Shown here: in pieces, positions 9,877 through 20,326 of the stretch
Layout of the letters: each line of letters opens with the position of its first letter
Numbering within the stretch: position 1 is the first letter of the stretch
NCBI RefSeq assembly: GCF_026151205.1
Contig: NC_087079.1
Location: forward strand, 16,005,445-16,069,444
Length of the DNA stretch: 64,000 nt
Direction: 5' to 3'
Origin: Bolinopsis microptera
Taxonomy: Eukaryota > Ctenophora > Tentaculata > Lobata > Bolinopsidae
Made by a program: the position numbers and the translations under genes
The notes under the pieces: generated by a model
Databases searched by the model: none
Told to the model about the DNA's origin: nothing
What the model saw: only the letters and a program-made list of their open reading frames with translations

Positions 9877-10965
9877 ATGTTTGGGGGGCCGGCGCAAAAC
9901 ACTTCTGGGTCTTCCGACTTATTTGGGAGGTCAAACACTTCTGGGTCATCAAACACTTTTAATTTTGGGTCAACGTCATCAAACACTTTTGGGTCAACTT
10001 TTGGGTCAACGTCAAACAATTTATTTGGGGCGCCAAACAATTTCGCTTTTGGGGTGACAAACACTGGTTCTACACCTCAAAATAAATTGGTTACACAAGA
10101 AAATGATGACCTCAAAGAAATAAAGGGATGGGAAAAGAAAACCTTAGCACGTTTATCATCGTTGTATCTTGATGAAGAAACATCAGATGTGGACATTTGT
10201 GTTGGCGAACTAATAATTCCAGCTCATAAAGTTATCCTGAAGTTGAACAGCCAGTTATTGACGGTTGGTGAAATTAGTCAAAACTCAGGAACTAAGAAAA
10301 TGGAAGTTGAACTATTGCCTGAGTTCACTGAACTTTCTGGTGTTGTCTCCGAAATTGTGGAAAGCTTTTACTCCGGAAAGATTTTGCTTACTGATAAGAA
10401 TGCTAAGGCTGTGTACAAATTTGCTAAAAGTTATGATGTCCCATTGCTTCTCAAAAAGACATATCCTTACTTGGTAAAAATGATAACTGAAGAAGGCTTC
10501 CCAAGTATGTTTGACTTTTCTCAAACTGTCAACTGCTCTAAGTTGATAAAATGTTGCCTGAGGAAGTTTGATAATAGCTTATCAAAAGTTATGAAAGAAT
10601 CAGAGGAGTTTCTTGAACTTGATTACTATCGCATCAAGCTTCTAACTTCCTCCTCACATATCAAAGTCGATGAAGGAAAACTTTTCAAAGTAATTTGCAA
10701 ATGGTTAGATCACAAACCAATGGAAAGGGGTACTTTTGCTAAGACTTTACTGTCAAACATTCGCTATGATCTTATTGGACACTGGAATTTGGTAAGCAGC
10801 GTTTATGTATGGATCGGAGAATCTCAGTCTATTGATGACGAAGCAAGAATGTTTTTACTGAAATCAGTTATTGCAGGGTGTAAGTCAAATGATGATGGCT
10901 GGGCACAAAGTGACGAAGCAAACAGACCAAGTTCAGCTTCATCCTCTGAAACTAGCTCAGATTAG
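9877..10965 (+). CDS. BTB/BACK-domain protein with nucleoporin-like FG-repeat head
   Basis: 362 residues. Residues 1-62 are a low-complexity S/T/N/G stretch with seven FG dipeptides (MFGG, LFGR, NFGS, TFGS twice, LFGA, AFGV), like FG domains of nuclear pore proteins. Residues 80-362 are a linker (KEIKGWEKKT), a BTB/POZ fold (SDVDICVGELIIPAHKVIL at about 100-120), a BACK-like helical region (from about 205) and a Ser-rich acidic tail. BTB domains dimerise and many serve as cullin-3 adaptors; no kelch or MATH domain is seen. The DNA of the head is itself a degenerate minisatellite (tcaaacacttttgggtcaac). The upstream ATG at 9867 is out of frame, so 9877 is chosen. Upstream, tatgacag could be a splice acceptor, so a 5' exon is possible. 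The 3' UTR has AATAAA at 11183. Confidence 0.85.
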   Translation: MFGGPAQNTSGSSDLFGRSNTSGSSNTFNFGSTSSNTFGSTFGSTSNNLFGAPNNFAFGVTNTGSTPQNKLVTQENDDLKEIKGWEKKTLARLSSLYLDEETSDVDICVGELIIPAHKVILKLNSQLLTVGEISQNSGTKKMEVELLPEFTELSGVVSEIVESFYSGKILLTDKNAKAVYKFAKSYDVPLLLKKTYPYLVKMITEEGFPSMFDFSQTVNCSKLIKCCLRKFDNSLSKVMKESEEFLELDYYRIKLLTSSSHIKVDEGKLFKVICKWLDHKPMERGTFAKTLLSNIRYDLIGHWNLVSSVYVWIGESQSIDDEARMFLLKSVIAGCKSNDDGWAQSDEANRPSSASSSETSSD

Positions 10966-11182
10966 CTGAAAGAGGCAGGAAACTTGGAGAGAATGAATCA
11001 TGGAAAGCATCTTGCAACAGCAGAGCACCTTTTTATGTTACTAATTTATCATTCAATATCAATTTCGTGGAGATGTTATAGTATACATTGTCTTTTAATG
11101 TTACACTTACCTGATTAATTTTCTTTTAGAGCATGTGGCACAAGAGTATTATTTTTTTACTTATAAAAATCTATGATTTTTT

Positions 11183-11188
11183 AATAAA
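11183..11188 (+). terminator. polyadenylation signal of BTB gene A
   Basis: AATAAA about 220 bp after the stop codon, conserved in position in the duplicate gene (13977-13982). Confidence 0.5.
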
Positions 11189-11452
11189 TTGTTGATTATT
11201 TCTTTTAATTTTAAACTATTGTGGAATCCAGATTTTACTTCTCATATTGCATGTTATATTTTTATTTTGAATGCATTATTTCTGATCTGGTTAGGATCAA
11301 CAATGGTTTGTTTTAATGCTCCCTGCAACTCTCAATTGTCCTATCACATTGCATAACACGCCCATCTTGTGCAACTGAAAACTAGTTATTTTGGCTGCTA
11401 CACACTTTATGATCTTGGTGCAGCTTGGTCCTGAAGGCTGTATGACTAAAAG

Positions 11453-12479
11453 GGCCCCCAATTATCAGGGGTCCCACGGTGATCAGATCATGTCTCCAAT
11501 TATTGACGTATTATTAGTGATGTGATCCATCAGTAGAATTTAAAATTGACCTATAAAGGGGCTAAATATGGGGTAGAGTTCACATTTCAACTCTTTTTTT
11601 TTATTTGAAAATTCAATTAATCATTATATATATAAATCAAGCGTTACATTTCAGCCATGCAAAGTTACAATGACATATTTTGATATACTAAATGATAAAT
11701 GGTACTGCAATATAAGTTGCTTAATGTTTGGCCGGATGACAACTAACGAGAAAAATAAACTTGATTATATAATAATTAATTCGGCTGAACCAACACATAG
11801 CAAGAGCCACATTAACGTTGGGGCCGTCTGTACATCATAGCTGTATGTATTAAGAAGTTAACATGATCATTAAAATTTGTCTGCTCGACTCGTAAAGTAC
11901 ATACTCTGCACTTTTGATTTACATTTACATTACATTAAAATTAGAAGATTGTGCTTGCAGCACCGCCAGGCAGATGTGAGGGCTGAATCCTTGTCCTTCT
12001 TCTGGAAGTAGATGTATCCATCAGTGTCAAGTAGCTGTTGAGATCCTGTCCGACTAGAGATGAATTTGTAGAAGGTAGGCATGTTGATAGAATGCGATAT
12101 TAATGTCTTTCATCTTCCAGTATAATATATATATATAATATACCTAAAATCTAGGTCACGTATTTACATCTAATCAGTTCATGTACTCCCCTTACATACC
12201 TTCGACACACAAGTCTCATCGGTGTCACGTCCCTTGATACAAGAACCAACTCTATTAGCAAGAGCTCCCTTCCTTATGTGATCTTATGACAAATCTTAAA
12301 TATCATGTTTACTTCTTAATGTACAGCTATGATCTACAGAGTTGATATATCGTATATCTAGCCAATTTCTAGGTCAATTAAACTCTACTGATGGATCACA
12401 ATTCACATCACTATACTAATTATATGTCACTAATTGGTAACATGATCTGATCACTGGGAACCTCTGATAATTGGGGGCC
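11453..12479. mobile_element. ~1.03 kb non-autonomous TIR element (MULE-like?)
   Basis: The left end begins ggcccccaattatcagg; the right end is its inverse (cctctgataattgggggcc). The inverted arms extend about 100 bp with mismatches, sharing gatcagatcatgt, agtgatgtga and gatccatcagtag. No convincing target duplication was found, so the superfamily is not proven. The interior codes, on the minus strand, for a FLYWCH-like fragment; FLYWCH domains are common in MULE transposases. The transposase catalytic core is absent. Confidence 0.7.
11930..12082 (-). pseudogene. FLYWCH-like domain remnant inside TIR element
   Basis: A 50-residue ORF too short for a usual cutoff. It reads FISSRTGSQQLL, then DGYIYFQKK, then WRCCKHN, matching the FLYWCH pattern (F-x-S-x2-G, a hydrophobic-D-G-Y-x-Y block, W-R-C and a following C/H). 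The canonical second Cys/His pair is incomplete. FLYWCH modules bind DNA or protein and precede the transposase domain in many MULEs; this is a leftover of such an ORF. Confidence 0.55.
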
Positions 12480-12684
12480 ATCTAAGTCGGCCTCCCTATC
12501 TTGCACAGGTTTCTTTTTACCTTTTTACTTTTCGTTTCCCGCATGTAATGCAGAAAAGCTTCAAACATTAATATTTTGATGGAGCAATGTTACGCCACTA
12601 ATTTGGAATGAAATAGATGTCGTGCAGTTACGACTTTCTTTGTCAAAAAATAGGTTATCCACAGTATTTAGGGAATTAAAACTA
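12480..12684. other. short spacer
   Basis: Non-coding AT-rich spacer between the TIR element and duplicated unit 2; nothing recognisable. Confidence 0.4.
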
Positions 12685-12781
12685 TCCCATCATGTCATTT
12701 GACAAATATTTTATTAACTTTATAAAGATTGAAACCTATTTTATTACATATTCTCCTTCATCTTAAATCAATCTTTCACTT

Positions 12782-13774
12782 ATGACAGCAGGGGAGAACA
12801 TTATGTCCAGGAAAGTCCCTATGGGAAAACTTAATAGGAAAATAGGATTTGGATCTATTAGATATCATTCTCATCCCACTGTTATTCAGTCTCAAAATAG
12901 TGCACAAACAAATGATGATGCCAAAGAAATAAAGGGATGGGAAAAGAAAACCTTAGCACGTTTAACATCGTTGTATCTTGATGAAGAAACGTCAGATGTG
13001 GACGTTCGTGTTGGCGAACTAATAATTCCAGCTCATAAAGTTATCCTGAAGTTGAACAGCCAGTTGTTGACGGTTGGTGAAATTGGTCACAACTCAGGAA
13101 CTAAGAAAATGGAAGTTGAACTTTTGCCTGAGTTCGCAGAACTTTTTGATGTTGTCTCTGAAATTGTGGAAAGCTTTTATACCGGAAAGATTTTGCTTAC
13201 TGATAAGAATGCTAAGGCTGTGTACAAATTTGCTAAAAGTTACGATGTCCCATTGCTTCTCAAAAAGACATATCCATACCTGGTAAAAATGATAACTGAA
13301 GAAGGCTTCCCAAGTATGTTGGACTTTTCTCAAAATGTCAACTGCTCTAAGTTGATGAAATGTTGCCTGAGGAAGTTTGATAATAGCCTATCAAAAGTTT
13401 TGAGGGAATCAGAGGAGTTTCTTGAACTTGATTACTATCGCATCAAGCTTCTAACTTCCTCCTCACATATCAAAGTCGATGAAGGAAAACTGTTCAAAGT
13501 AATTTGCAAATGGTTAGATCACAAACCAATGGAAAGGGGTGCTTTTGCTAAGACTTTGCTGTCAAACTTTCGCTATGATCTTATTGGACACTGGAATTTG
13601 GTAAGCAGCGTTTATGTATGGATCGGAGAATCTCAGTCTATTGATGACGAAGCAAGAATTTTTTTACTGAAAGCAGTGATTGCAGGGTGTAAGTCAAATG
13701 ATGATGGCTGGGCACAAAGTGACGAAGCAAACAGACCAAGTTCAGCTTCATCCTCTGAAACTAGCTCAGATTAA
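12782..13774 (+). CDS. BTB/BACK-domain protein, tandem paralogue without FG head
   Basis: 330 residues. From residue 48 (KEIKGWEKKT) to the end it aligns without gaps to 283 residues of gene A with 18 differences (about 94% identity). It shares the BTB fold (SDVDVRVGELIIPAHKVIL), BACK-like region and the identical Ser-rich C-terminus. Residues 1-47 are unrelated to the FG head of gene A and contain a single GFGS. The ATG at 12782 is the first in frame; ATGs at residues 8 and 14 are alternatives. As in gene A, tatgacag sits at the 5' boundary and could be a splice acceptor, which would make the N-terminus different. Both copies look intact and probably functional. Confidence 0.8.
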   Translation: MTAGENIMSRKVPMGKLNRKIGFGSIRYHSHPTVIQSQNSAQTNDDAKEIKGWEKKTLARLTSLYLDEETSDVDVRVGELIIPAHKVILKLNSQLLTVGEIGHNSGTKKMEVELLPEFAELFDVVSEIVESFYTGKILLTDKNAKAVYKFAKSYDVPLLLKKTYPYLVKMITEEGFPSMLDFSQNVNCSKLMKCCLRKFDNSLSKVLRESEEFLELDYYRIKLLTSSSHIKVDEGKLFKVICKWLDHKPMERGAFAKTLLSNFRYDLIGHWNLVSSVYVWIGESQSIDDEARIFLLKAVIAGCKSNDDGWAQSDEANRPSSASSSETSSD

Positions 13775-13976
13775 CTGAAAGAGGCAGGAAACTTGGAGAG
13801 AATGAATCATGGAAAGCATCTTGCAACAGTAGAGCACCTTTTAATGTTACTAATTTACCATTCAATATCAATTTTGTGGAGATGTTATAGTATGTTGTCT
13901 TTTAATGTTACACCTACCTGATTAACTTTCTTTTAGAGTATTATTTTTTTACTTCTAAAAATAATTATGATTTTTT

Positions 13977-13982
13977 AATAAA
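13977..13982 (+). terminator. polyadenylation signal of BTB gene B
   Basis: AATAAA in the same 3' UTR context as in gene A. Confidence 0.5.
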
Positions 13983-14468
13983 TTGTTGAACAATTCTTTT
14001 AATTTTGTGGAATCCAGATTTTACTACTTATATTGAATGTTATGTTTTTATTTTAAATGCATTATTTCTGATCTGGTTAGGAACAGCAATGGTTTGTTTA
14101 AATGCTCCCTGCAACTCTCAATTTTTTGCTATCACATTGCATAACAAGCCCCTCTTGTGCAACTGACATCTAGTTTAACCCATTGCATTACGTGTAAGCA
14201 AGGATGTATATTGTATATTGTATAATTGTTAAATCATACTTGAGTTATACCTTTATACAAACAATTGTTCCATACTTAGCAATCATTCAACAAAGCTTAT
14301 AAAACTATATACATAGCATCAAAACAGCCCTATATTTTGTCACTTAACAATTTACACCTTAACTGTTTTCATTACAATAATCACAAAATTCTCATATTCT
14401 TGAAACAGTCATTAAATCAGCAATTGTCTATACTCAACATCTGAAATATAAACTACTTTTTGTACAGT

Positions 14469-16305
14469 TCACTGTTTGTCCAGATGTTTGAGGTACTCCT
14501 TAAAATCGTCACTATCGAGCATCATTTGTGCTGCATTTGATTCTGCCACCTTCTTTTTAGGGTGCATTTCTCCCTGAAAATAGTGCTGCTGTAGGAATTG
14601 ATGACATTGAATCTCTCTCATTGAATCTCTCAACATTACAGTCACATAACATCTAACATAGTTCTATTCCATATCTCGGAAATGGTTTTATGTCTAGAAT
14701 TGTGAAGGACATTACCGTAACATTACCGGACCGTAACAGATATAGTTTTATGTCTAGAAATATGTAGAATATTACCTTAACAGATCATATAGTTTTATGT
14801 CTAGAAATATGTAGAATATTACCTTAACTCTATTATTATAGTTTTAAGTCTAGAAATGTGTAGAATATTACCTTAACAGATATAGTTTTATGTCTAGAAA
14901 TGCGTAGAACATTACCTTAACAGATATAGTTTTATGTCTAGAAATATGTAGAATATTACCTTAACAGATATAGTTTTATGTCTAGAAATATGTAGAATAT
15001 TACCGTAACAGATATAGTTTTATGTCTAGAAATGTGTAGAATATTACCTTAACAGATATAGTTTTATGTCTAGAAATGTGAAGAATATTACCTTAACAGA
15101 TATAGTTTTATGTCTAGAAATATGTAGAATATTACCTTAACAGATATAGTTTTATGTCTAGAAATGTGTAGAATATTACCTTAACAGATATAATTTTATG
15201 TCTAGAAATATGTAGAATATTACCTTAACAGATATAGTCTCATGTCTAGAAATATGTAGAATATTACCTTAACAGATATAGTTTTATGTCTAGAAATGCG
15301 TAGAACATTACCTTAACAGATATAGTTTTATGTCTAGAAATATGTAGAATATTACCTTAACAGATATAGTTTTATGTCTAGAAATATGTAGAATATTACC
15401 GTAACAGATACCTTAGTTCCCAAAAATTTGTGTGCCATTATATTGAGCACAATTTATTTGAGCACGAAAAATTTGGGCAAAAAATTTGAACTCATTTGGG
15501 CGACCGAAAATTTGGGCACAAATTCTTCGAAAAATGAACGATTTTCCACTAAAATTTCAGTTAGATATTTGCCTTCGTTCATTATATTCCTTATTATTCC
15601 AGTCATTTTGCTTTCAATTTTAAGCAGAATTAGAAAACTCAAATTTCAAATATTATTTCACTTGGATTATATGAAGAAAAAGCCATCTTTCTATAGATTT
15701 CAGGGCCACAGGCCAAATGCCAAAAGTTTGGTTAGCAAAAAATTTAGCAGACGGAAAAGATTTATGCAATTAATTTGGTCTGCAAAAAATTTGGGCGAGA
15801 GGCCCGCTCAAATTTTTTGTCGCCCAACTTTTTGGGAATTAAGGTATAGTTTTATGTCTAGAAATGTGTAGAATATTACCTTAACAGATATAGTTTTATG
15901 TCTAGAAATGTGTAGAATATTACCTTAACAGATATAGTTTTATGTCTAGAAATATGTAGAATATTACCTTAACAGATATAGTTTTATGTCTAGAAATGTG
16001 TAGAATATTACCTTAACAGATATAGTTTTATGTCTAGAAATATGTAGAATATTACCTTAACAGATATAGTTTTATGTTTAGAAATATGTAGAATATTACC
16101 TTAACAGATATAGTTTTATGTCTAGAAATGTGTAGAATAGCAGTTGCTGTCCAGTTTGACTCTCCATCCCTGACTGATGAATATTCAGGCAGTCTGTGTC
16201 CCCTCACTTGCAAGATATGATGCAGGGCGTTCTTTGGACCATCTGGTATAAACTCAGGTTCTCTTTCACAGTCCGTCCCTGATACTATCACGTAGTCGTT
16301 TTCAT
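14469..16305 (-). CDS. double-stranded RNA-binding-domain protein, C-terminal exons
   Basis: Two minus-strand exons. The penultimate exon (16305 to 16100) encodes a short acidic linker (DENDYVIVSG) and the first half of a dsRBD: PKNALHHILQVRGHRLPEY, then RDGESNWTATA (helix 1 and strands 1-2). The last exon (14573 to 14469) encodes GEMHPKKKVAESNAAQMML, the KKxA...AA helix 2 that contacts the RNA groove, then a short tail and TGA. Splice sites: acceptor cttcag before 16305, donor aag/gtaata at 16100/16099, acceptor ttttcag before 14573; phases fit exactly (2 nt + 68 codons, then 35 codons with the stop). The donor lies in a 44-bp minisatellite that fills the intron. A 39-nt exon at 16490-16452 also fits in phase. 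The 5' exons were not found, so the family (Staufen, PACT/TRBP, ILF3-like) is open. Confidence 0.75.
14685..16139. repeat. 44-bp minisatellite in the dsRBD intron
   Basis: The unit is agatatagttttatgtcta plus gaaatatgtagaatattacc plus ttaac, repeated with few substitutions (a/g at one site is the commonest). The array is split by a MITE at 15411-15844. Read on the minus strand, each unit contains the coding-exon end and donor (gttaag/gtaatattc), so the array is a series of copies of the exon-intron junction. Confidence 0.95.
15409..15846. mobile_element. 434-bp MITE inserted in the minisatellite
   Basis: The element 15411-15844 has inverted ends ccttagttcccaaaaattt and caactttttgggaattaagg. 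Flanking TA on both sides (15409-15410, 15845-15846) restores the 44-bp unit when one TA is removed. TA duplication suggests a Tc1/mariner-type transposase. The interior has several aaatttgggc sub-repeats. An open frame through it (15428-15871) is not a gene. Confidence 0.85.
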
Positions 16306-16451
16306 CTGAAGTTTCAGTTTTGTCATTATATTGTCAGTTACAATTATTACAAATAATAATAGGTAATACAATAATCAAATTGACTTATGTATTATGTAGT
16401 ATACTTTTGGTATAAGTTAATATAATATTAATCTACTGTACTTCTACTAAC

Positions 16452-16490
16452 CTCTAGTTGATAACGGCACTAAAAAGCTCTTCAGCAGCT
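16452..16490 (-). CDS. candidate small upstream exon of the dsRBD gene
   Basis: 39 nt between an acceptor (tatttttcag) and a donor (gttagt). It reads LLKSFLVPLSTR in the only frame whose phases join the next exon. Too short to carry homology evidence; phase fit and splice signals are the only support. Confidence 0.3.
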
Positions 16491-17242
16491 CTGAAAAATA
16501 AATAATGTATAAAAGTCCGATTTAGATCAGGTCAGTGTGCGTTATGGAGTGTTTTAAGTAGTAACCTAATATTAAAATTACTATTATAAATAATAAAGGC
16601 TTACATTACAGAAGGAAAAGTAAAAGCACCAGAACTGCATGAAAAAGTGTTAAATCATAAAATCAAACTGAGGACTTACGTTTATCTGATTGCATAACAC
16701 ATATAACTATATAACGCTGAATATTAATGTTTTAAGTAATTTTATAAGCTATTTTAGTAGTATTATGATTAAATAATCCAGAGTTCTGATAATCCAGAGT
16801 TCTGTAGAATAAGTATAACAGTTTCACAGTCAACATTTACAGTTGCACCTGTATTTAACGAGCTTCTGGGTTAATACAATATGTAGTGTAATATTCACCC
16901 TTAACAAACCAATGATTATCAGATCAAATTAGAACGAAGTAATATTGCGTTAACATGAGACTTTTAAATAATACATCTCTACTGAGCAGTGTTGTAAAAA
17001 GCAACTTCTAGTATTTACAAGTTAAAACAAAGTCAAAAATATTCGTGCTATTTGCGCTTAGCGTGATGATGTGATGGTTTAAGCGACTGTTAATCGTGTG
17101 GAGGTATTATTTTGGCCATTTGTATTGACTGCCATTATAATGACAATAACTAGATAGTGTGACCAGAGTTTAGAGTAAAACGGGTAGTTATAAACATAAA
17201 CCAAACTAAATCGTTGAGAGTAAGTTAATGTTGTCTTTAAAG
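16491..17242. other. non-coding; possible intron of the dsRBD gene
   Basis: AT-rich, no further dsRBD exon recognised on the minus strand. A short duplicated agagttctg occurs near 16780-16802. Nothing else supported. Confidence 0.3.
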
Positions 17243-17407
17243 TTGTATACCAGGGACAAAAGGATTTCGCGATTATTTTGGCCAAAAATCGCGATACCTC
17301 AAATTTTAACAGACTATACATTAAACTATACATAAAATTTGTCGCAAATAATGGGAATAATCGCGATTCTGTACATGCCGCGATTTCCTTTTGTCCCTGT
17401 TGTATAC
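17243..17407. mobile_element. 149-bp hAT-like MITE, copy 1
   Basis: The element 17251-17399 has ends cagggacaaaaggatttcgc and gcgatttccttttgtccctg. A perfect 8-bp duplication, ttgtatac, lies at 17243-17250 and 17400-17407. A second copy is at 52494. CAGGG termini and 8-bp duplications indicate hAT. The minus-strand open frame across it (17079-17453) is spurious. Confidence 0.9.
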
Positions 17408-19674
17408 TAATGTACGTGTAGTGCCTAGTGGACAGTAACAGAGTTATAAACAAGTCTCTACAAGTGTAGAACTGAGAGAAAGAAAGTGTCTACGAAAGGA
17501 GAGATAGAGTTATTAAGAGAAGAATCAGGAAACTGTATACAAGTGAAGATATGTGCATAGTTCTGTACTGCAAGTGAAGACGTATCAAGCGAAGAGAATC
17601 TGTGAATCGTGGCAGTGTTGTAGGCGTGGCGTGTACTAAACTCCTACAATGTGACTAGCCAGTGATGCTTCGTGACATACTAGTGACGACATGTTGTACT
17701 GGTGTTGGATTACAGTCAACGTACTACAACAACTATACAAACTCTCAGTCAGTTCAAATAAATATCTAGAGAGCTAGAGATAAGAATGAAGATAGCGGCT
17801 CTAAACTTTGGTAAGTTAGTAAAATTGTACTAGCAAAATTTCAGAAGTGAACTAAAATACAGATGTAGCACATAATATATCAAAAACAAAAGAAGGTGCA
17901 GATATTGAAACAAAAGAACGGCGAAACAAATACAATCTAGTTCATTAAACAAAAGGCTGTAATGTAGTTCCGTGCACTATACAATTTATACACAGTTGAA
18001 AGTGCGATGCCATGGCTACAGTACAGCTGACAGTGCAATACTGCGATGCCATGGTTACAGCTGACATTGTGTTATAAATTGCATTTGTGTGTCGTACCGG
18101 TAACTGGTTAGCAGCTATATTTAGTCTACACCGTTACATCAATACAGGCTGTATATAATATGTGTTGTTACTTGTAGTTTTTACTTTAAACTAGTGAAAA
18201 TAACGGATGAAACAAAAAAGAAGGAGAGTTAGAAATAGCGGCGGCTCTAGTAGCTGCTCTAGTAGCTGTAATCGCCGTTGCAACTATACAATTTGTACCC
18301 AGGCTACAGCCAATGAAATGAGAGCTGGGAGTGCGGCTGACCATTCAGCGAACAGTATTAGTATCACGTGATTTTGTAGGGCAGGAGGAAGTGACCTATT
18401 AGTATACCTTGGTGTACATGTATAATACTCAGATCTTAATTTAACTACTCTATTTATCTATTTAAAACCCACTGAACAAACTCAACCGTTCAATTATTAT
18501 TTCCCTTTTCGAATATCTAAATGTTTTTCATTAATCATAGCTACTACGCATTGATATTTAGATCCACACGTATCACAACACGAGCTAATTTTAGCAAACT
18601 GCATAAATATGAGCGTCAAAACACAGACATATCAAACAAGCTGAAGTGTTGAAATGAGCTGTACAATTCAACCCATAGATATCTCCTGGGTTTAGTTGAC
18701 AAACTACATTCTAGTGCTAATAACATTCCATCGTACTAATTAGTAATGAAAATTATGAGTGTTGAAAAGTATAAACAAAACAACCAATATACAATGAGTT
18801 GTTTGTATTGTGCTGTGCTAACAGATTTAACTATGAATGATTATATGACTGCAATACTGCCAAACATAGATATATTCAATATTCTTCAACGGCCCTATTT
18901 ATTCAGTGTCATGCCAATCGCTGAGGGCATTCAAATCACAATGGCCAATGCAATACTGAAGCTGCAGAAGGGGGTTGATAATGTAAATGAGTGGTCCACG
19001 AGTAAATTTCTCATCCACGAAATCAGCGGCTTCCGTAGGACGTAGGTCCAATAGAAATAGAAATTCGTAATTGTTTTTGCTGCTAATTGGGGCTAAATCC
19101 AACGTCCAGAATTGAGTTTCTAATTTGTTTTTTAATTCCTATCACTCTTTTACCAAACCAAATCAATGCCATGTTTATAAACTGTAATTTTAAAATAATC
19201 TGTTTTTCATACAGTGGAATTAATTTGAAACTTAAACCCATTGTAAATGTGCTTTGTGAACAACACTTTCGCTTGACTTTTGTTACATTTTTTATAATTT
19301 GCTTCGTGCCATTAATTATAACGAATTCAAAATGTATATTCCATTAATTGCAGTTTGTTACGATTTATTACATTTGACCTCACTTTTTTATTTAGTTTTG
19401 ATACAGTATATTTTCTACTAGTTATGTTTTCAGGAGTGCCCATTGAGCCATTGGGGTTTTTATTTTTAACTGATTATGATGTAAACAATAAATTAGTCCA
19501 TTAGAGACAATCCCCATCTAATTATGGATACCGTGCATATGTATTTACTGTCTACGTGTAATATAACGTGTACGATAACGTGCCAAATATTTGATGATAT
19601 TAGCCTGTTACTATATAATAGTATATAATATGCAGTAAAATTAATGAATGATAAAATGATGGATAGCTACAGAT
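17408..19674. other. non-coding stretch, no supported gene
   Basis: AT-rich with scattered short repeats (a 15-bp gcgatgccatggttac motif twice near 18007 and 18046). Open frames at 18746-19045 and 19087-19347 have no recognisable domain. Confidence 0.3.
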
Positions 19675-19799
19675 ACAGGGTGATTCGAAACTAGGAATCC
19701 ACAATTCAGAACTTCTATTTCAAAAAACTGTTTACAGAAATGAGTTATATTGCACCGTCTAGGAATTATTCAAAAATTAAATATTTTGGATCACCCTGT
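19675..19799. mobile_element. ~125-bp mariner-like MITE
   Basis: Inverted ends acagggtgattcgaaa and tttggatcaccctgt. ACAGGGTGxxxC termini are common in Tc1/mariner MITEs. The target duplication is not clear. Confidence 0.55.
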
Positions 19800-19999
19800 T
19801 GATTTGATTACGCAAACTGGCAATATCTGAAGCAGTAGCTAGCACAATAAGCGATAAAATGAAAGGTCAAACGAACAATAAAAAGCGATTTGTGCAGTGA
19901 TTCGCCTTCACTCGGGAATGAAATTGCTGACTCCTTTATAAAATATACTTGACTTGTACTGCAATCCTGTGCTTAATGACAAATTTATCGATTCCATGT

Positions 20000-20326
20000 T
20001 AATTGTTAACAGTTCAAGTTTTTACATGCTATTTATAGTGCATAGTTACAGTTGATTGTCCAGAAAACTATTTATACAATTTTGTATAGTTGCTAATTAG
20101 ATTGACATTTGAGAATATTTCTACTATAAATTATGTTATATGTATATTATAGTAATCTATTATATCATACTTAGAGAGCATTTCAGTAATAAAGGGAAGA
20201 GGTATTTTATGGCAACAAATAATTGTTTGAACATTATATAAAGCTACGTAAAATTCAATTTTTTATCATAATATTTACAAACCATTAACTCAATATGCTC
20301 AATAAAGTTCCACTCTCTGTAGCAAG
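20000..20326 (+). promoter_or_regulatory. presumed NFS1 upstream region
   Basis: AT-rich sequence immediately before the NFS1 start codon. No TATA box or initiator can be assigned with confidence; listed only as the likely promoter/5' UTR location. Confidence 0.25.

Larger units (their letters stand above)
9740..11395. repeat. segmental tandem duplication, unit 1 (BTB gene A)
   Basis: Matches 12685-14175: diverged but alignable upstream sequence (tcatttgataaatactt against tcatttgacaaatattt), near-identical coding sequence, and a shared 3' UTR running to cttgtgcaactga. A ~1 kb TIR element and ~200 bp of other sequence separate the units. Confidence 0.85.
12685..14175. repeat. segmental tandem duplication, unit 2 (BTB gene B)
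   Basis: Second unit of the duplication at 9740-11395. Similarity runs through upstream sequence, CDS and 3' UTR and ends just after the shared cttgtgcaactga. Confidence 0.85.

Noticed and set aside
15428-15871. 147-residue open frame
   Set aside because: It spans a MITE and continues into the minisatellite; no domain.
14685-16139. CRISPR array interpretation of the 44-bp and other regular repeats
   Set aside because: There are no unique spacers between repeats, the context is eukaryotic and no cas genes are present; these are minisatellites.
17786-17813. Possible first exon MKIAALNFG before gtaagt, resembling the start of an endonuclease domain
   Set aside because: Nine residues are too few, and no downstream endonuclease motifs follow.
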